From contig CM066287.1 of NCBI GenBank assembly GCA_033816765.1, positions 7,130,001 through 7,194,000 of the forward strand: 64,000 nucleotides of DNA, read 5' to 3'. This stretch comes from Nothopassalora personata. Lineage: Eukaryota; Ascomycota; Dothideomycetes; Mycosphaerellales; Mycosphaerellaceae. Every line of letters starts with the position of its first letter. Positions within the stretch are counted from its first letter, which is position 1. The translations under genes were made by a program, and so were the position numbers. Shown here piece by piece: positions 42,297 through 51,505 of this stretch. A model generated the notes under the pieces. It ran no database searches. It had not been told where the DNA came from and was given only the letters and a program-made list of their open reading frames with translations.

Positions 42297-44849
42297 TCAT
42301 GACTTGGTTCCCAAATCTAGCCATGACATGTCTGTATTCGCAACTGACTGTGATTGTCGCGATTTACTTGTTGAATGCCGCCGTCCGTCAGACTGTCGTT
42401 GCGATGGCTTTTGCGCGCCAGCCGTTGCTTGCATCGTCTTGGCTTGAACGGCCTCGTCCTTATCGTCAAAGTAGTCAGCGCCTGGGAAGACGGTCACGGC
42501 ACTGTCGCGATCATTTGAAAGCGCAGCTTCGGCCTTGGCAGCGGGCATCTGTGGTGGCTTCGCCCAGTCCATGTCTGCAGTCTGAGCATCTGGCTGAGGT
42601 GGCGCCCACTCCGATGTAGGTCCTGCCGTATGGCTCGGCTTCACCTTCGATGGCTTAAAGTTCACACCAGCACCAGGGAAGAAGCCTACGGACTTGCCAC
42701 GAGATGGAACTCTCCGGCCAGAATCGTAAACACTATTAGTGTAGACACTGCTGGTCCCGCGAGATGGATCTTGGCCACTCATCGGCGTCCACGGCGTATG
42801 CGACTCAGTGTAGTACTCGCTTGTCGTGGTACTATCCATCGTCGAGCGATTACCCCATGATGAGCCTATACTGGTCGCTCGTGATGTTCTGGGGTCGTTC
42901 GAGTCGACGATGACGCCTCTCTGCTCTTCACCCTGCACATCGAGACTGCCTGCGCGTTCAAAGTCTCCCCTCGAATCGGAGAAGGCGGGTAACCCTTGTG
43001 CGACATGCGATAGCCGTTGGCCATCGACGGTCTTGTTGAAGTCAATGTAGAGTGGAGGCACAAGCACTGAAGATGGAATCCGTGACACCTGCGAAGGAGC
43101 ACGATCAACCGAGTACTCAGACCCCACGCTGAGCGTACTCTGACTGGGTTGGACGTACGCCGAGGGTAGGTGAGACAACCCATTGGGCCCAGTCGGCGCG
43201 CTGGTGGCGAAGTACTTCGACCAGCCAGAGCTTCTCTTCCTATGAGTCAAGGTCTCCTTGTCGATGCCATTGTCGTGGGCGCCGCCGGGTACTGTCAGTG
43301 TTGATGCAGCCAGTGTGGCGCTCCTATCGCCAATGTCCATCATCTCGTGGTTTTCAGCTTGGACCAAATTCCCATCCTTGTCCCTAACCAGGTGGGTCGT
43401 GCTCTCGAAGCTGCCCTTGGCCGCATGTGATTGAGAAGCGTTCGTGCCGCGTTTGTTGCCGATCTTACCGGCAATGATCGCGAGCGAACTGTGAGATCCA
43501 GGGTTGGAGTTGTACAGGTTGCGATTGGGAGGCGCAAGATCATGTGTAGACAGTCCGGCCTCTTTCATGAATGAAGCACCTCGATCTGCAAAGCTCATCC
43601 GATTGGCGTTCTGTTGGCCATCCTTCTCCTCGAGATAGTCACCATTCTTTTTGTTCGCCTTCGTCTTTCGCCACCTGAAGAAAAGTAGCAGTGTGATAAA
43701 GAGCGCGGCAATGCCGCAGAGCACGCCCAGCGTGATACCGAGCGTTCTCATTGTCTTGTCATGAGATCCGCCACCGCCTTTGGCGGCTTCAGAGGACTTC
43801 GCCGATGCGGCTGTCTCTGTCGGTGTGGCTGATGCTGCTGTGTTACTCGGGTGCAGGGGCTGTTGAACCTGCCGGTTGAAGAACGCTCCGGCATCAATCC
43901 AGGAGTTCTCATTCTGGTCATACATCGCGATGGGGTCATTGTCGTTGCCCCCGGCTATCACTATTGTGCCTGAGGCATTCCGCGAAATTGAGTAATCCGT
44001 TCGAATAGACGTAGGCGCATTCGTGCTGTTGTAAGACGGCCAGTTGTTAATGGTCAACCCTCGCTTTCGCTTCCTTGACGAGGACTTGCTATCGCCAACA
44101 GTCGCTCCAGGAGGTGCTACCTCGCCGCCTGAGCCAAGCAAGACCAGGCCCTGTGCAGTGTTGGGCGATGTTTGCATGTCGTACACTTGCAACACTTTAC
44201 TGCCGTCTTCGCCATCTATGACTACCGCTCTCGCTGCCGAGTCCAGAGGTTTCGAGAGGTTCGTGCCAAGTTGCGTCCAGCCCTCGTCGGGTCCAAATAG
44301 CCAGACACCAGTATTTGTTGTCTCTCCTCCAACCATCACAGCATGGCTGCTATTCCAGGGTTGCAGTATGGGGTTGTTAGCGGGCGGGGCATTCGATGTG
44401 AATGATTTTATGTTGTATGGGAATGTCGTCGAAATGAGAAACGTCTGTGAAGACAGAAGCGAAGGGGCGTCTGGTGTTGATCCGCCGTATACCAGTATCG
44501 AGGCCGAGTCCCGGAGGTATGCTGCGCTGTGGTTCGTTCGACTTTTCATGACATCCGCAAGCGGAGTGAGCGTCTCCCACGCGCCACCATCGAAAGAGTA
44601 TCGTTGCAGACCCATGTATGTACCGTTGTCCGTAGCTCCTCCAACGACATATAGTGCCGCGCCGCCGTTCGCAGGCGCTTCTACACAGGCCGGATCCTGC
44701 ACCGGTACCCCTGTGACTTCCTGCGACCATGTTGCATTCTCCTTGAGCGGTAGTGATTGGAAAGCATGGGCGTCGAAGACATATAGCGTGTCCTTCTCGA
44801 TGGCAGCGCAGTGACCGGTCAAGGACGACTTCGGCTTGGGGACTGACAT
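42297..44849 (-). CDS. Kelch-like single-pass membrane protein
   Basis: A single open frame of 850 residues from an ATG at 44849. The extracellular-looking first 340 residues are kelch or galactose-oxidase-like, with repeated GG and aromatic patterns: ALYVVGGATDNGTY, RYSFDGGAWETL, ILVYGGSTPDAP, AVMVGGETTNTGVWLF, TIVIAGGNDNDPIAMYD. Several NxS/T sites are present. A Ser/Ala-rich stalk leads to a transmembrane helix at about 368-391 (LGITLGVLCGIAALFITLLLFF). A stop-transfer RWRKTKANKK and a 450-residue Ser-rich cytosolic tail follow. Similar fungal proteins are often mislabelled as splicing factor Clf1; this one is clearly a membrane protein. No signal peptide is seen at this ATG. An in-frame extension upstream to a CGCAG acceptor suggests a missing first exon. 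Confidence 0.75.
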   Translation of the reverse strand: MSVPKPKSSLTGHCAAIEKDTLYVFDAHAFQSLPLKENATWSQEVTGVPVQDPACVEAPANGGAALYVVGGATDNGTYMGLQRYSFDGGAWETLTPLADVMKSRTNHSAAYLRDSASILVYGGSTPDAPSLLSSQTFLISTTFPYNIKSFTSNAPPANNPILQPWNSSHAVMVGGETTNTGVWLFGPDEGWTQLGTNLSKPLDSAARAVVIDGEDGSKVLQVYDMQTSPNTAQGLVLLGSGGEVAPPGATVGDSKSSSRKRKRGLTINNWPSYNSTNAPTSIRTDYSISRNASGTIVIAGGNDNDPIAMYDQNENSWIDAGAFFNRQVQQPLHPSNTAASATPTETAASAKSSEAAKGGGGSHDKTMRTLGITLGVLCGIAALFITLLLFFRWRKTKANKKNGDYLEEKDGQQNANRMSFADRGASFMKEAGLSTHDLAPPNRNLYNSNPGSHSSLAIIAGKIGNKRGTNASQSHAAKGSFESTTHLVRDKDGNLVQAENHEMMDIGDRSATLAASTLTVPGGAHDNGIDKETLTHRKRSSGWSKYFATSAPTGPNGLSHLPSAYVQPSQSTLSVGSEYSVDRAPSQVSRIPSSVLVPPLYIDFNKTVDGQRLSHVAQGLPAFSDSRGDFERAGSLDVQGEEQRGVIVDSNDPRTSRATSIGSSWGNRSTMDSTTTSEYYTESHTPWTPMSGQDPSRGTSSVYTNSVYDSGRRVPSRGKSVGFFPGAGVNFKPSKVKPSHTAGPTSEWAPPQPDAQTADMDWAKPPQMPAAKAEAALSNDRDSAVTVFPGADYFDDKDEAVQAKTMQATAGAQKPSQRQSDGRRHSTSKSRQSQSVANTDMSWLDLGTKS

Positions 44850-45503
44850 GTGGACCGGCGCCGAGTCGCTCGGCAGCTCAGCGCCGTGGTGGTGTGTTCT
44901 TCTTTCTGGTGACCTGCGACAAGCTGCGCGGATGGTGCTCGAGTCATCCGACTCAGCTCGAAGATGGATGGCTCAGCATGTAGACGCGAGCGATAGGTAG
45001 TGGTGATGGCGTTCGTCGGTGCTGTTCACAGATGGAAGCAGCGGCTCGTGGTCCAGGGCGGTGTCGTCTCACGAGGCGTGCATTCCACGTACGTGATGCA
45101 GGTGTTGTATGTTTGTTGTCAAGGCCCGAGCAATCTTAGACTCGAAAGTGTACCGCGCTCCAGCTTCAATTTCCAGGTCCAGCTCCAGGGGAGAAGGCAG
45201 AGACGTCCGTGCTAAGGTGCAATCGAAGGTTGAAGCGAACGACCGGGGGATTGGGTCAAGCAGTGAGTCGGCGAATGTGGTTCGTGTTGGCACGGATGTA
45301 GCGTACGTGGTGATGGCACCCAAGAAAGGGTCCTCAGACTACGTCCAAGTCGTTCTCGAGATGTGTGCCGGTGGACGTGTCACATATCAGGGCTCAAGGG
45401 GGGGCAAGTGTCAAGTGATGGTTGGAACCCAGGGTGTGAAACAACGCGTGTGAGTCGGGGAGTTGGTCCGAGGGCAGACGTGACGGTACGGTGGTGCAGT
45501 GCG

Positions 45504-45525
45504 GTGCAGTGCAGTGCAGTGCAGT
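45504..45525. repeat. (GTGCA)n pentanucleotide repeat
   Basis: Just over four perfect copies, flanked by imperfect GTGCAGTGCG copies from about 45494. Confidence 0.85.
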
Positions 45526-46027
45526 TTGTATGCGGCGGTATAACGAGTGACTCCAATAAGGCAGCGCAGTGTCGCAGTGTCGTGGCATGCAATGCAGCAA
45601 AGAGAACGACGGCGAAGATGACATAAGACCACCGCGACTCTACGCAGTGTGCCAGCAAGGCGTTCGTAAAAAAGAGTAGCAGGGAGAAAGGCGCTGCGCA
45701 TGCATGCACGACGAGACGACCAGCAGCAAACGGGTGTCAAGCTAAGGGCTAACTAAGCATTGGCCGCCGGGTAAAGGCTATTCCAATCGTGGCCTGGGCC
45801 CTGCAGCTCACCGCGTGCGAATGGGATCTTCTGCGCAGTCGCTTGGTCGCAACGCCGATGGGCCAGCCACGCACACCTTGCTCAGACACGCGGCGGACAT
45901 CGATTCTGGGACACAAGGCTACATACACCCCCCCCATGTCGCCGTCAATCAAACAGAGGCGGCCGGCGTCGACCACCGCTGCCGAGAGTGAGAGGGGGTG
46001 GAGGACCCACGCCCTGAGGGAGTTCAG

Positions 46028-46040
46028 GCACACACAACAC

Positions 46041-46077
<37 letters not shown>

Positions 46078-46084
46078 ACACACA
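46028..46084. repeat. (CA)n microsatellite
   Basis: A perfect AC/CA run covers about 46042-46075, with interrupted CA units on both sides, followed by a C-rich tract. Confidence 0.95.
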
Positions 46085-46740
46085 TCCCCCCCGATCCTGG
46101 CTAGCGTTCGCTGTGAAACAGCGGTCTGCAGGGACGGCTTCGAGCTTACTCTGATTGCCGCGAACTCTATGAGTCTATCATTGCACTGATGCACACGTTG
46201 GATTGCCTGTTCAAGACCTCGCCAATTTCAATTCCCAAGTTCGTGAAAGCAGTCAGTTGCGTCGTGCACGCGATCGTGGAAAAGTTACCAACTTTTTGTG
46301 CAATAGGCTGTCACTGCGGCCGTCGATGAGACGTGATATGCTCATCGGCCTGGAGACGCAGGTACCGACGGCTTGCAGCACTGGCGCTCGTGGCCGCAGC
46401 TAGCGTCAGACGCACGAGTGACATCCGAGCAGCTTGGCCAGTCAGCGCTCAATATCGACTCTTCCTCTGTCACACGATGCCGCCTTACTGCGTCCACATG
46501 TTCTGGACCATACAGACTGCTCTGTGATCCACCGAACCTAGATCACATCTCTGTCCCCGCCAGTGCCTTCACTGTGCTTCTCGCCGATAGAAACATTGCG
46601 CTTGGAGCAATATATTGACCGCCTTCGTGCCCACTTGCTCGAAGCACACTCGACCACATGTTCGGGATGGTGCATACTCTCGTAGGGATGTTTTCGATCA
46701 TAAGCGCCCAGTATACAGGTGCTGTGCAGGAGAAGCATCG

Positions 46741-48039
46741 TTATGTCGATGGCATCGAATTCGTCACTTCCACGAAGGCATCCCACTGTCGAAGCGCCTC
46801 GCCGCTCTTAATGCACCACTTTGCTCGACGCAAGCCCTCCTTCCAGCGCAGACCTCCCGGGCCTCGTTCCTTGATGACCTTGCCATCGTCACCATGGCCC
46901 ATGCTGCTTTCTTCAGCCTCGCAAATCCCGCTCGTGGTGATCAATGCAGCAGTGTTCAGGAGCACGAAGTGTAGCACCGGGTCATCGTCTGGTCGCTCAT
47001 CGCGCAGTATCTGCATGAGGATCTCTGCATTCTCACCAGGTCCTTTACCGCCGTGGACTGTCTCCAAGGCATGTCGTGGAAGGCCAAAGTCTTCTGGCGT
47101 GAGTGTGAACTTGGTAATCTCCACAGGACTCGCACCTTCTCCATGACTGGCATGGGTCTCATGGATGTACCAGCAGTGAGTGAGTCCTGCACAGGAGATC
47201 TCGTCGAGGTTCTCATCGCCACACACAACCAGTGCCTTCCTCGACCCACTAAGGCGAAGAGAGTCTGCAAAATTCTGGCCAACGTCTTTTCGAGCGACAC
47301 CAAGGATGCGGCATTCAACAAGACCAGCATCATGCACAGGGTTCGCCAGAGGGCCTAGCAAGTTGAAGATGGTCCTGACAGGGACCTCTCGACGAATCGT
47401 AGCTCCGTACTTCATGCCCGGATGCCACTCACGGGCATAGAGGAAAGCGTAGTTGGTTTTCTCGTAGATCTGAGGAAGGTTGCCCGCCGTCGTTGCCGCA
47501 ATTATAGGTGGCTTGGGGGCATGTTGCAACAGATCTGCTGATCCTGAAAGAGAGGTCGAAGAGTTATTGCCATGTTTCGCCATCATCAGCAGTGCTGATG
47601 CTATGATGGAAGAAGTGGTCGAAACGTTGTAGGTGTTGTGTCCGTCGCCGCCAGTTCCGACTATATCACACTGTGAGGACGATTAGCGGCTGGAAGCTTG
47701 ACGTTCTTGCGCAGTCCATACCAGATTGCCGCCGTAAGCACCTTCAGGCTTCCTCTTCTTTTTCACAATGGCTTCCAATGCTTCCTTGTCAACCTGTGCT
47801 GCTGCTCCCCGCATTGATGAAGCACATGCTGCCAGGACATCTGCTTGGTGGTCCAAATTGGTCGTGTGCAAGGCCCAAAGCAACACGCCAAATTGTACTG
47901 GAGAAAGGCTGTTTGTGAAAATGAGAGCAACTGCGGCTGCAATGTCTTCTGAGCTCACTTGTCTTGCTGATTCCAGAGTTGCGAGTCGTTTGAGCAGATT
48001 TGTTATGGATACATATCCAGTATTATCATGAGATGGCAT
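46741..48039 (-). CDS. TRP4: Anthranilate phosphoribosyltransferase
   Basis: Two exons, 48039-47722 and 47670-46741, give 415 residues. The frame begins at a TTG; the first ATG is 48039 (MPSHDNTGYVSI). The intron (GTATGG...CACAG) joins YGGNL to CDIVGTGGDGHNTYNVST, restoring the PRPP-binding GTGGD loop and the NVST motif. Further landmarks are KHGNNSSTSLSGSADLL, YAFLYAREWHPGMKY, RTIFNLLGPLANP and VVCGDENLDEISC. The enzyme transfers phosphoribose from PRPP to anthranilate, the second committed step of tryptophan synthesis, in the cytosol. The KHGN segment has the usual R/K..GN pattern. It is divergent from the mitochondrial uL10 gene, 296 bases away. Confidence 0.94.
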
Positions 48040-48335
48040 TGAGAACCAGAGCAAGTCTCAAACGTGGGTACAAGGTGATCTGGTGCGTTCTGGACGAGGT
48101 ATCGATTTATGTTCGAGTGTGTCTTTCCAAGTGTGACTGTACCCGCCAAGTCGCAACTGGCGGCAGGAGGGCTCAGCAAGCGTTTTGGCTTTCCGCTTGC
48201 ACACGACAACCTTGATGCTCGACACTTGATTAAACACGGCACAATCTGCCCTCAGCATTGCATCGCATACACTCTGCACAGCGACCAAAGCCGAGGCATT
48301 GTGACCTGCCAAACAACACACTCCCGCTATTCACG
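48040..48335. promoter_or_regulatory. shared promoter of TRP4 and the mitochondrial uL10 gene
   Basis: A 296-base divergent spacer without a supported frame. The regulatory role is inferred from gene orientation. Confidence 0.45.
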
Positions 48336-49379
48336 ATGCCACCACGGATACGAGCACGATTGCAGGCAAACCAGCTCCGACCCGCAGCACCACGAACGCA
48401 ATACGTCTGCTGGCAGTGCAGACATGCATCAGTCGCGACAGCAACAACGCCAGCGCCATCGATAGACCAGACGATACATGCAGCGCGTCCAATTGCGCGG
48501 TATCCTGCGACACAACCACCATCTTACAAGCCTCCTGAGTTTCGCAAATCGCAACTCCATCGGCAGTACCAGTCAGTATTACGATCATCTCCTTTGATGC
48601 TCATATTTCAGCACAACAACCTGAAATCAACAGAATGGACAGGCATTCGAAGAGAGTTGGCAACGGCAATGGCGAAAGTGGATGAAGAGCTGGCGAAGAA
48701 TGGCAATGGGGAATACCTAGGCCGTGACGCGAGGGTCTCAGTTGTGCAGACGGGCATCTTCGCATCAGCATTGAGTGTGGTGGAGTTCTGGAATCCCAAA
48801 TTCGAGACTGAGATTAAAGGCGAGCATCCAACAGACCCTCAGATCGCAACCTCGGCGAATCTGAAGAACATGAAGCCAGAGGCGCTTCTCACACACGGTC
48901 TGTCGAAGCAAGCGCACAGTGCTGTCAAAAAGAGGAAGCATGCCCGGCATGGCCTGGAGCCACTGCTGTCAGGTCCGCTGGCGATCCTCACACTTCCATC
49001 AGTATCACCACAGCACCTGAAGGCTGCGCTCTCGATACTGTCGCCATCGAAAGAGTTCCCTGCGCCAAAGAGGAAGGCGAACCCCAGCTACCATGAGCCA
49101 GCTGTCCAGAATGGTCTGCAGAAGCTGATGCTGTTGGGAGCACGTATAGAGGGTAAAGCGTTTGACACGGAAGGTGCGAAATGGGCTGGAGGCATTGCGG
49201 GTGGTCTGGAAGGCCTTCGTGGACAGCTGGTTGCGATGTTGTCTGGCGTTGGAGCTGGCATCACAACGACTCTTGCGGCCGCTTCGAAGAGCTTGTACTT
49301 GACTGTTGAAGGCAGGAAAACTATGCTGGAAGAAGAAGCGAAGCCTAAGGAGAAGAAGCCCACAGCAGAGAGCAGCTGA
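48336..49379 (+). CDS. MRPL11: Mitochondrial large ribosomal subunit protein uL10m
   Basis: Intronless gene of 347 residues. The frame extends to a TTG at 48258, but the first ATG is at 48336 and opens a basic presequence (MPPRIRARLQANQLR) with CWQCRHASVAT, a likely processing region. The body resembles fungal uL10m: SPLMLIFQHNNLKSTEWTGIRRELATAM at about 87-114 is the ribosomal L10 core, followed by VVQTGIFASAL and GPLAILTLPSVSPQHLKAAL. The C-terminal half has KLMLLGARIEGKAFD and LRGQLVAMLSGVGAGI, the usual L10 end. It forms the base of the ribosomal stalk in the mitoribosome. The Lys/Glu-rich tail is probably disordered. Confidence 0.85.
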   Translation: MPPRIRARLQANQLRPAAPRTQYVCWQCRHASVATATTPAPSIDQTIHAARPIARYPATQPPSYKPPEFRKSQLHRQYQSVLRSSPLMLIFQHNNLKSTEWTGIRRELATAMAKVDEELAKNGNGEYLGRDARVSVVQTGIFASALSVVEFWNPKFETEIKGEHPTDPQIATSANLKNMKPEALLTHGLSKQAHSAVKKRKHARHGLEPLLSGPLAILTLPSVSPQHLKAALSILSPSKEFPAPKRKANPSYHEPAVQNGLQKLMLLGARIEGKAFDTEGAKWAGGIAGGLEGLRGQLVAMLSGVGAGITTTLAAASKSLYLTVEGRKTMLEEEAKPKEKKPTAESS

Positions 49380-49809
49380 GTGCTGCATCAATGGCATGTA
49401 ACATAAGTGTACAGGAAAAGGCAAGAGCGGCCAGGACGGCGATTGAAACGGCTGTCACATGTTGGTACGTGGTCCGAGGAAGCTCAATGCCAACGAGCAC
49501 GCCTGCTGTGTGCTCATCTAACCACCCATACATTACTCTCGCATGTCCACTGGCGCCATGCTCTCATGGACACTGACAAACACGACTTCAAGAGGTACAA
49601 ATTGGAAGACGTTATCACATCGTTTGCTCTGGACAGGGGTGTGTTGCGAATCCTTGCGGTTCGCCACCCCTGCCAAAGGTCGAAGTACAGGCAAGAAAAT
49701 GTGTGGGAAATCTTGTTGTGATAAACAGAGTCGCGCCCCATATTCGCCTCCGACACCGTCTGTGAAGTCGCTATACATTGCAGCGGCGGTCCGCCGACTG
49801 TCGACGACG
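49380..49809. other. intergenic, no gene seen
   Basis: 430 bases between the uL10m stop and the BTB pseudogene. Short frames only. Confidence 0.5.
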
Positions 49810-50412
49810 ATGGCGGCGACAGTGTTGCACTTTAGGTAAGTGACTGCCCCTGAATGCAGACACCATACTAATGTTGACAGTGTCGCCGACTCGGTCATCG
49901 AAGTCTTTACGGACGGCGGTGGTGATGGCAGTGACCACTTCCTTTCCGTCCATTAAGGACTTCTAGCAAATTCATGTGAGTACATTGTCAATGCTTTGGC
50001 AGCGGCGGTGCAGGTGGCGGCAGACATGCCAGTTTTTACGAGGCAAAACACCATAATTGTGGTGGACGTTCCCTTCGACGCCATGGCGCGCTTCGTATGA
50101 TGGCTCTATACATCGCAAAAGGACAAATTCGAGCACGACTTCACCCCTACCGAGATTCTGCACGCGTGGCAGTGGACGAAGAATCACCTTCGCAATGTTG
50201 ACTTCCGCGATGGCTTGGTCAACGAGATGGTGAAGATCATCAGCACCTTGACCGACCTGAAAGGTCCGGACCACGCCGCTACCGAACTCACACGTGCTCT
50301 CAACACATTCAAGTGCGACGTTGAAGGCGGTATGGCTCGGTTCCTTATTCAGTGCTATCTATCATGCAACTTCAAGACACATCTATCTACAAGGACTTCT
50401 CCGCGATCCTGA
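49810..50412 (+). pseudogene. BTB/POZ domain protein pseudogene
   Basis: Exon 49810-49835 and exon 49881-50412, joined across a good GTAAGT...TGACAG intron, read as a typical fungal BTB protein. Segments are DSVIEVFTDGG, HFLSVH, GLLANSCEYIVNALAAA, DMPVFTRQNTIIV, FDAMARFV, WLYTSQKDKFEHDFTPTEIL and FRDGLVNEMVKIIS. Two in-frame stops break it: TAA at 49954-49956 after FLSVH, where families usually have Lys, and TGA at 50098-50100 after ARFV. The last readable part (MARFLIQCYLSCNFKTH) is followed by a probable frameshift near 50385; the next frame continues with SIYKDFSAIL. Intact members are cytosolic or nuclear adaptor-like proteins. The intact intron ends and conserved frame suggest recent inactivation. 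Confidence 0.8.
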
Positions 50413-51505
50413 CCGTCAATAGTCCTCACCCTGGTTTGTGCCAGGCATTCATACACACTAAACTGCGGGACAAGATGGTTCCTGCCCATGGACCGCAGCG
50501 AAAGCTTTCATCACAAGTGACCAATTCCTGCGCCTATCACCAACACACGACCCACCAGCGTTGCGACTTCAGTATTGCGTCGATCTCGGAGAAGCAACTT
50601 AGAGTCTGCGCCAACAGTGCAGAAACAGGCCGACAAAAAAGGCCTGCATCGAGTAAGAAGGGCAACTCCAAGTACGGTCCCCCAGCAACGAATAAGAGGG
50701 ACGATGACGCAGAGATACTCAAGCACATGAAGACCCTGGCGAGGATTTCACTCGCATGGTCGGTTATGAGCGTAACACCGTACGGGCCAGGCTACGATAG
50801 CGAATGCGTGAGACCGGCCACACTCCGAAGTCTTCAAAAGCTGATGGTATTCTAGTCGTGGCCGAGGAAATCCGGAATAGCCAAGGCAGATGGCTCAAGC
50901 AGGCAGAGTACGCCCCACGAGGCAGTGGAGGCGGCTGTTCCCCAGCAGACGACAACGGCGACTCGGATCCTGAGTCGATTGCCGTAGCTGCTACATCATT
51001 TCCTGGTAGCACTACACGTAGCAGTAAGATCCACTGTGCAGTATATCGAAGAGTGACACGCTAATGGTCATCTAGCTTGCGCTTCATTGCGTAAGCGCCG
51101 AGGTGAAGGGCATCGCTTCGATCACTTCGCCGAGTCAACGAAAGCACTGCAATGCAATGTACACTGCATTGTGGGTTGATGAAGGACAACATGGACGGCG
51201 TAGTAATGCTGCTCGCAATGCATTCGCCAAGGGGAACGGGAGCGCTTCGGATGCTGTCATCTCTCAAATTGAAGCGCAGCTATGCAACGGAAACCAGCTA
51301 TTTGGGTTGTGTATCGCTATCGTTCACATGAAGTGATTGTCTATAGATAGCACATGGACATTCGGTTCTGCTCACCTGACGAAGCCTTGCTTGGCACAGG
51401 ACCCAGTCGGCATGCTTTCTTCCACGATCCCTTTCTTCTCGCACAACATACACAAATGATCACTAATGCGCCTTCCACTCGCTCAGGCGTAAAGTGCGCA
51501 TAGTC
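50413..51505. other. pseudogene remains and intergenic DNA
   Basis: The first 400 bases contain an open frame (about 50352-50852) that may be the shifted C-terminal part of the BTB pseudogene. The remaining 650 bases, upstream of the kinase gene, hold no recognisable gene. Confidence 0.4.

Larger units (their letters stand above)
44850..46740. other. long intergenic region with microsatellites
   Basis: About 1.9 kb between two minus-strand genes. It must include the promoter and perhaps an unlocated 5' exon of the kelch gene. The many frames seen here are short and lack family features; several run through CA or GTGCA repeats and are translation artefacts. Confidence 0.5.

Noticed and set aside
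44044..44814. 256-codon plus-strand frame
   Set aside because: Antisense to the kelch-domain coding sequence, which has clear glycine-pair repeats and a membrane helix.
46022..46084. Poly-His/Thr frames across the CA repeat
   Set aside because: Translation of a microsatellite; no flanking coding signal.
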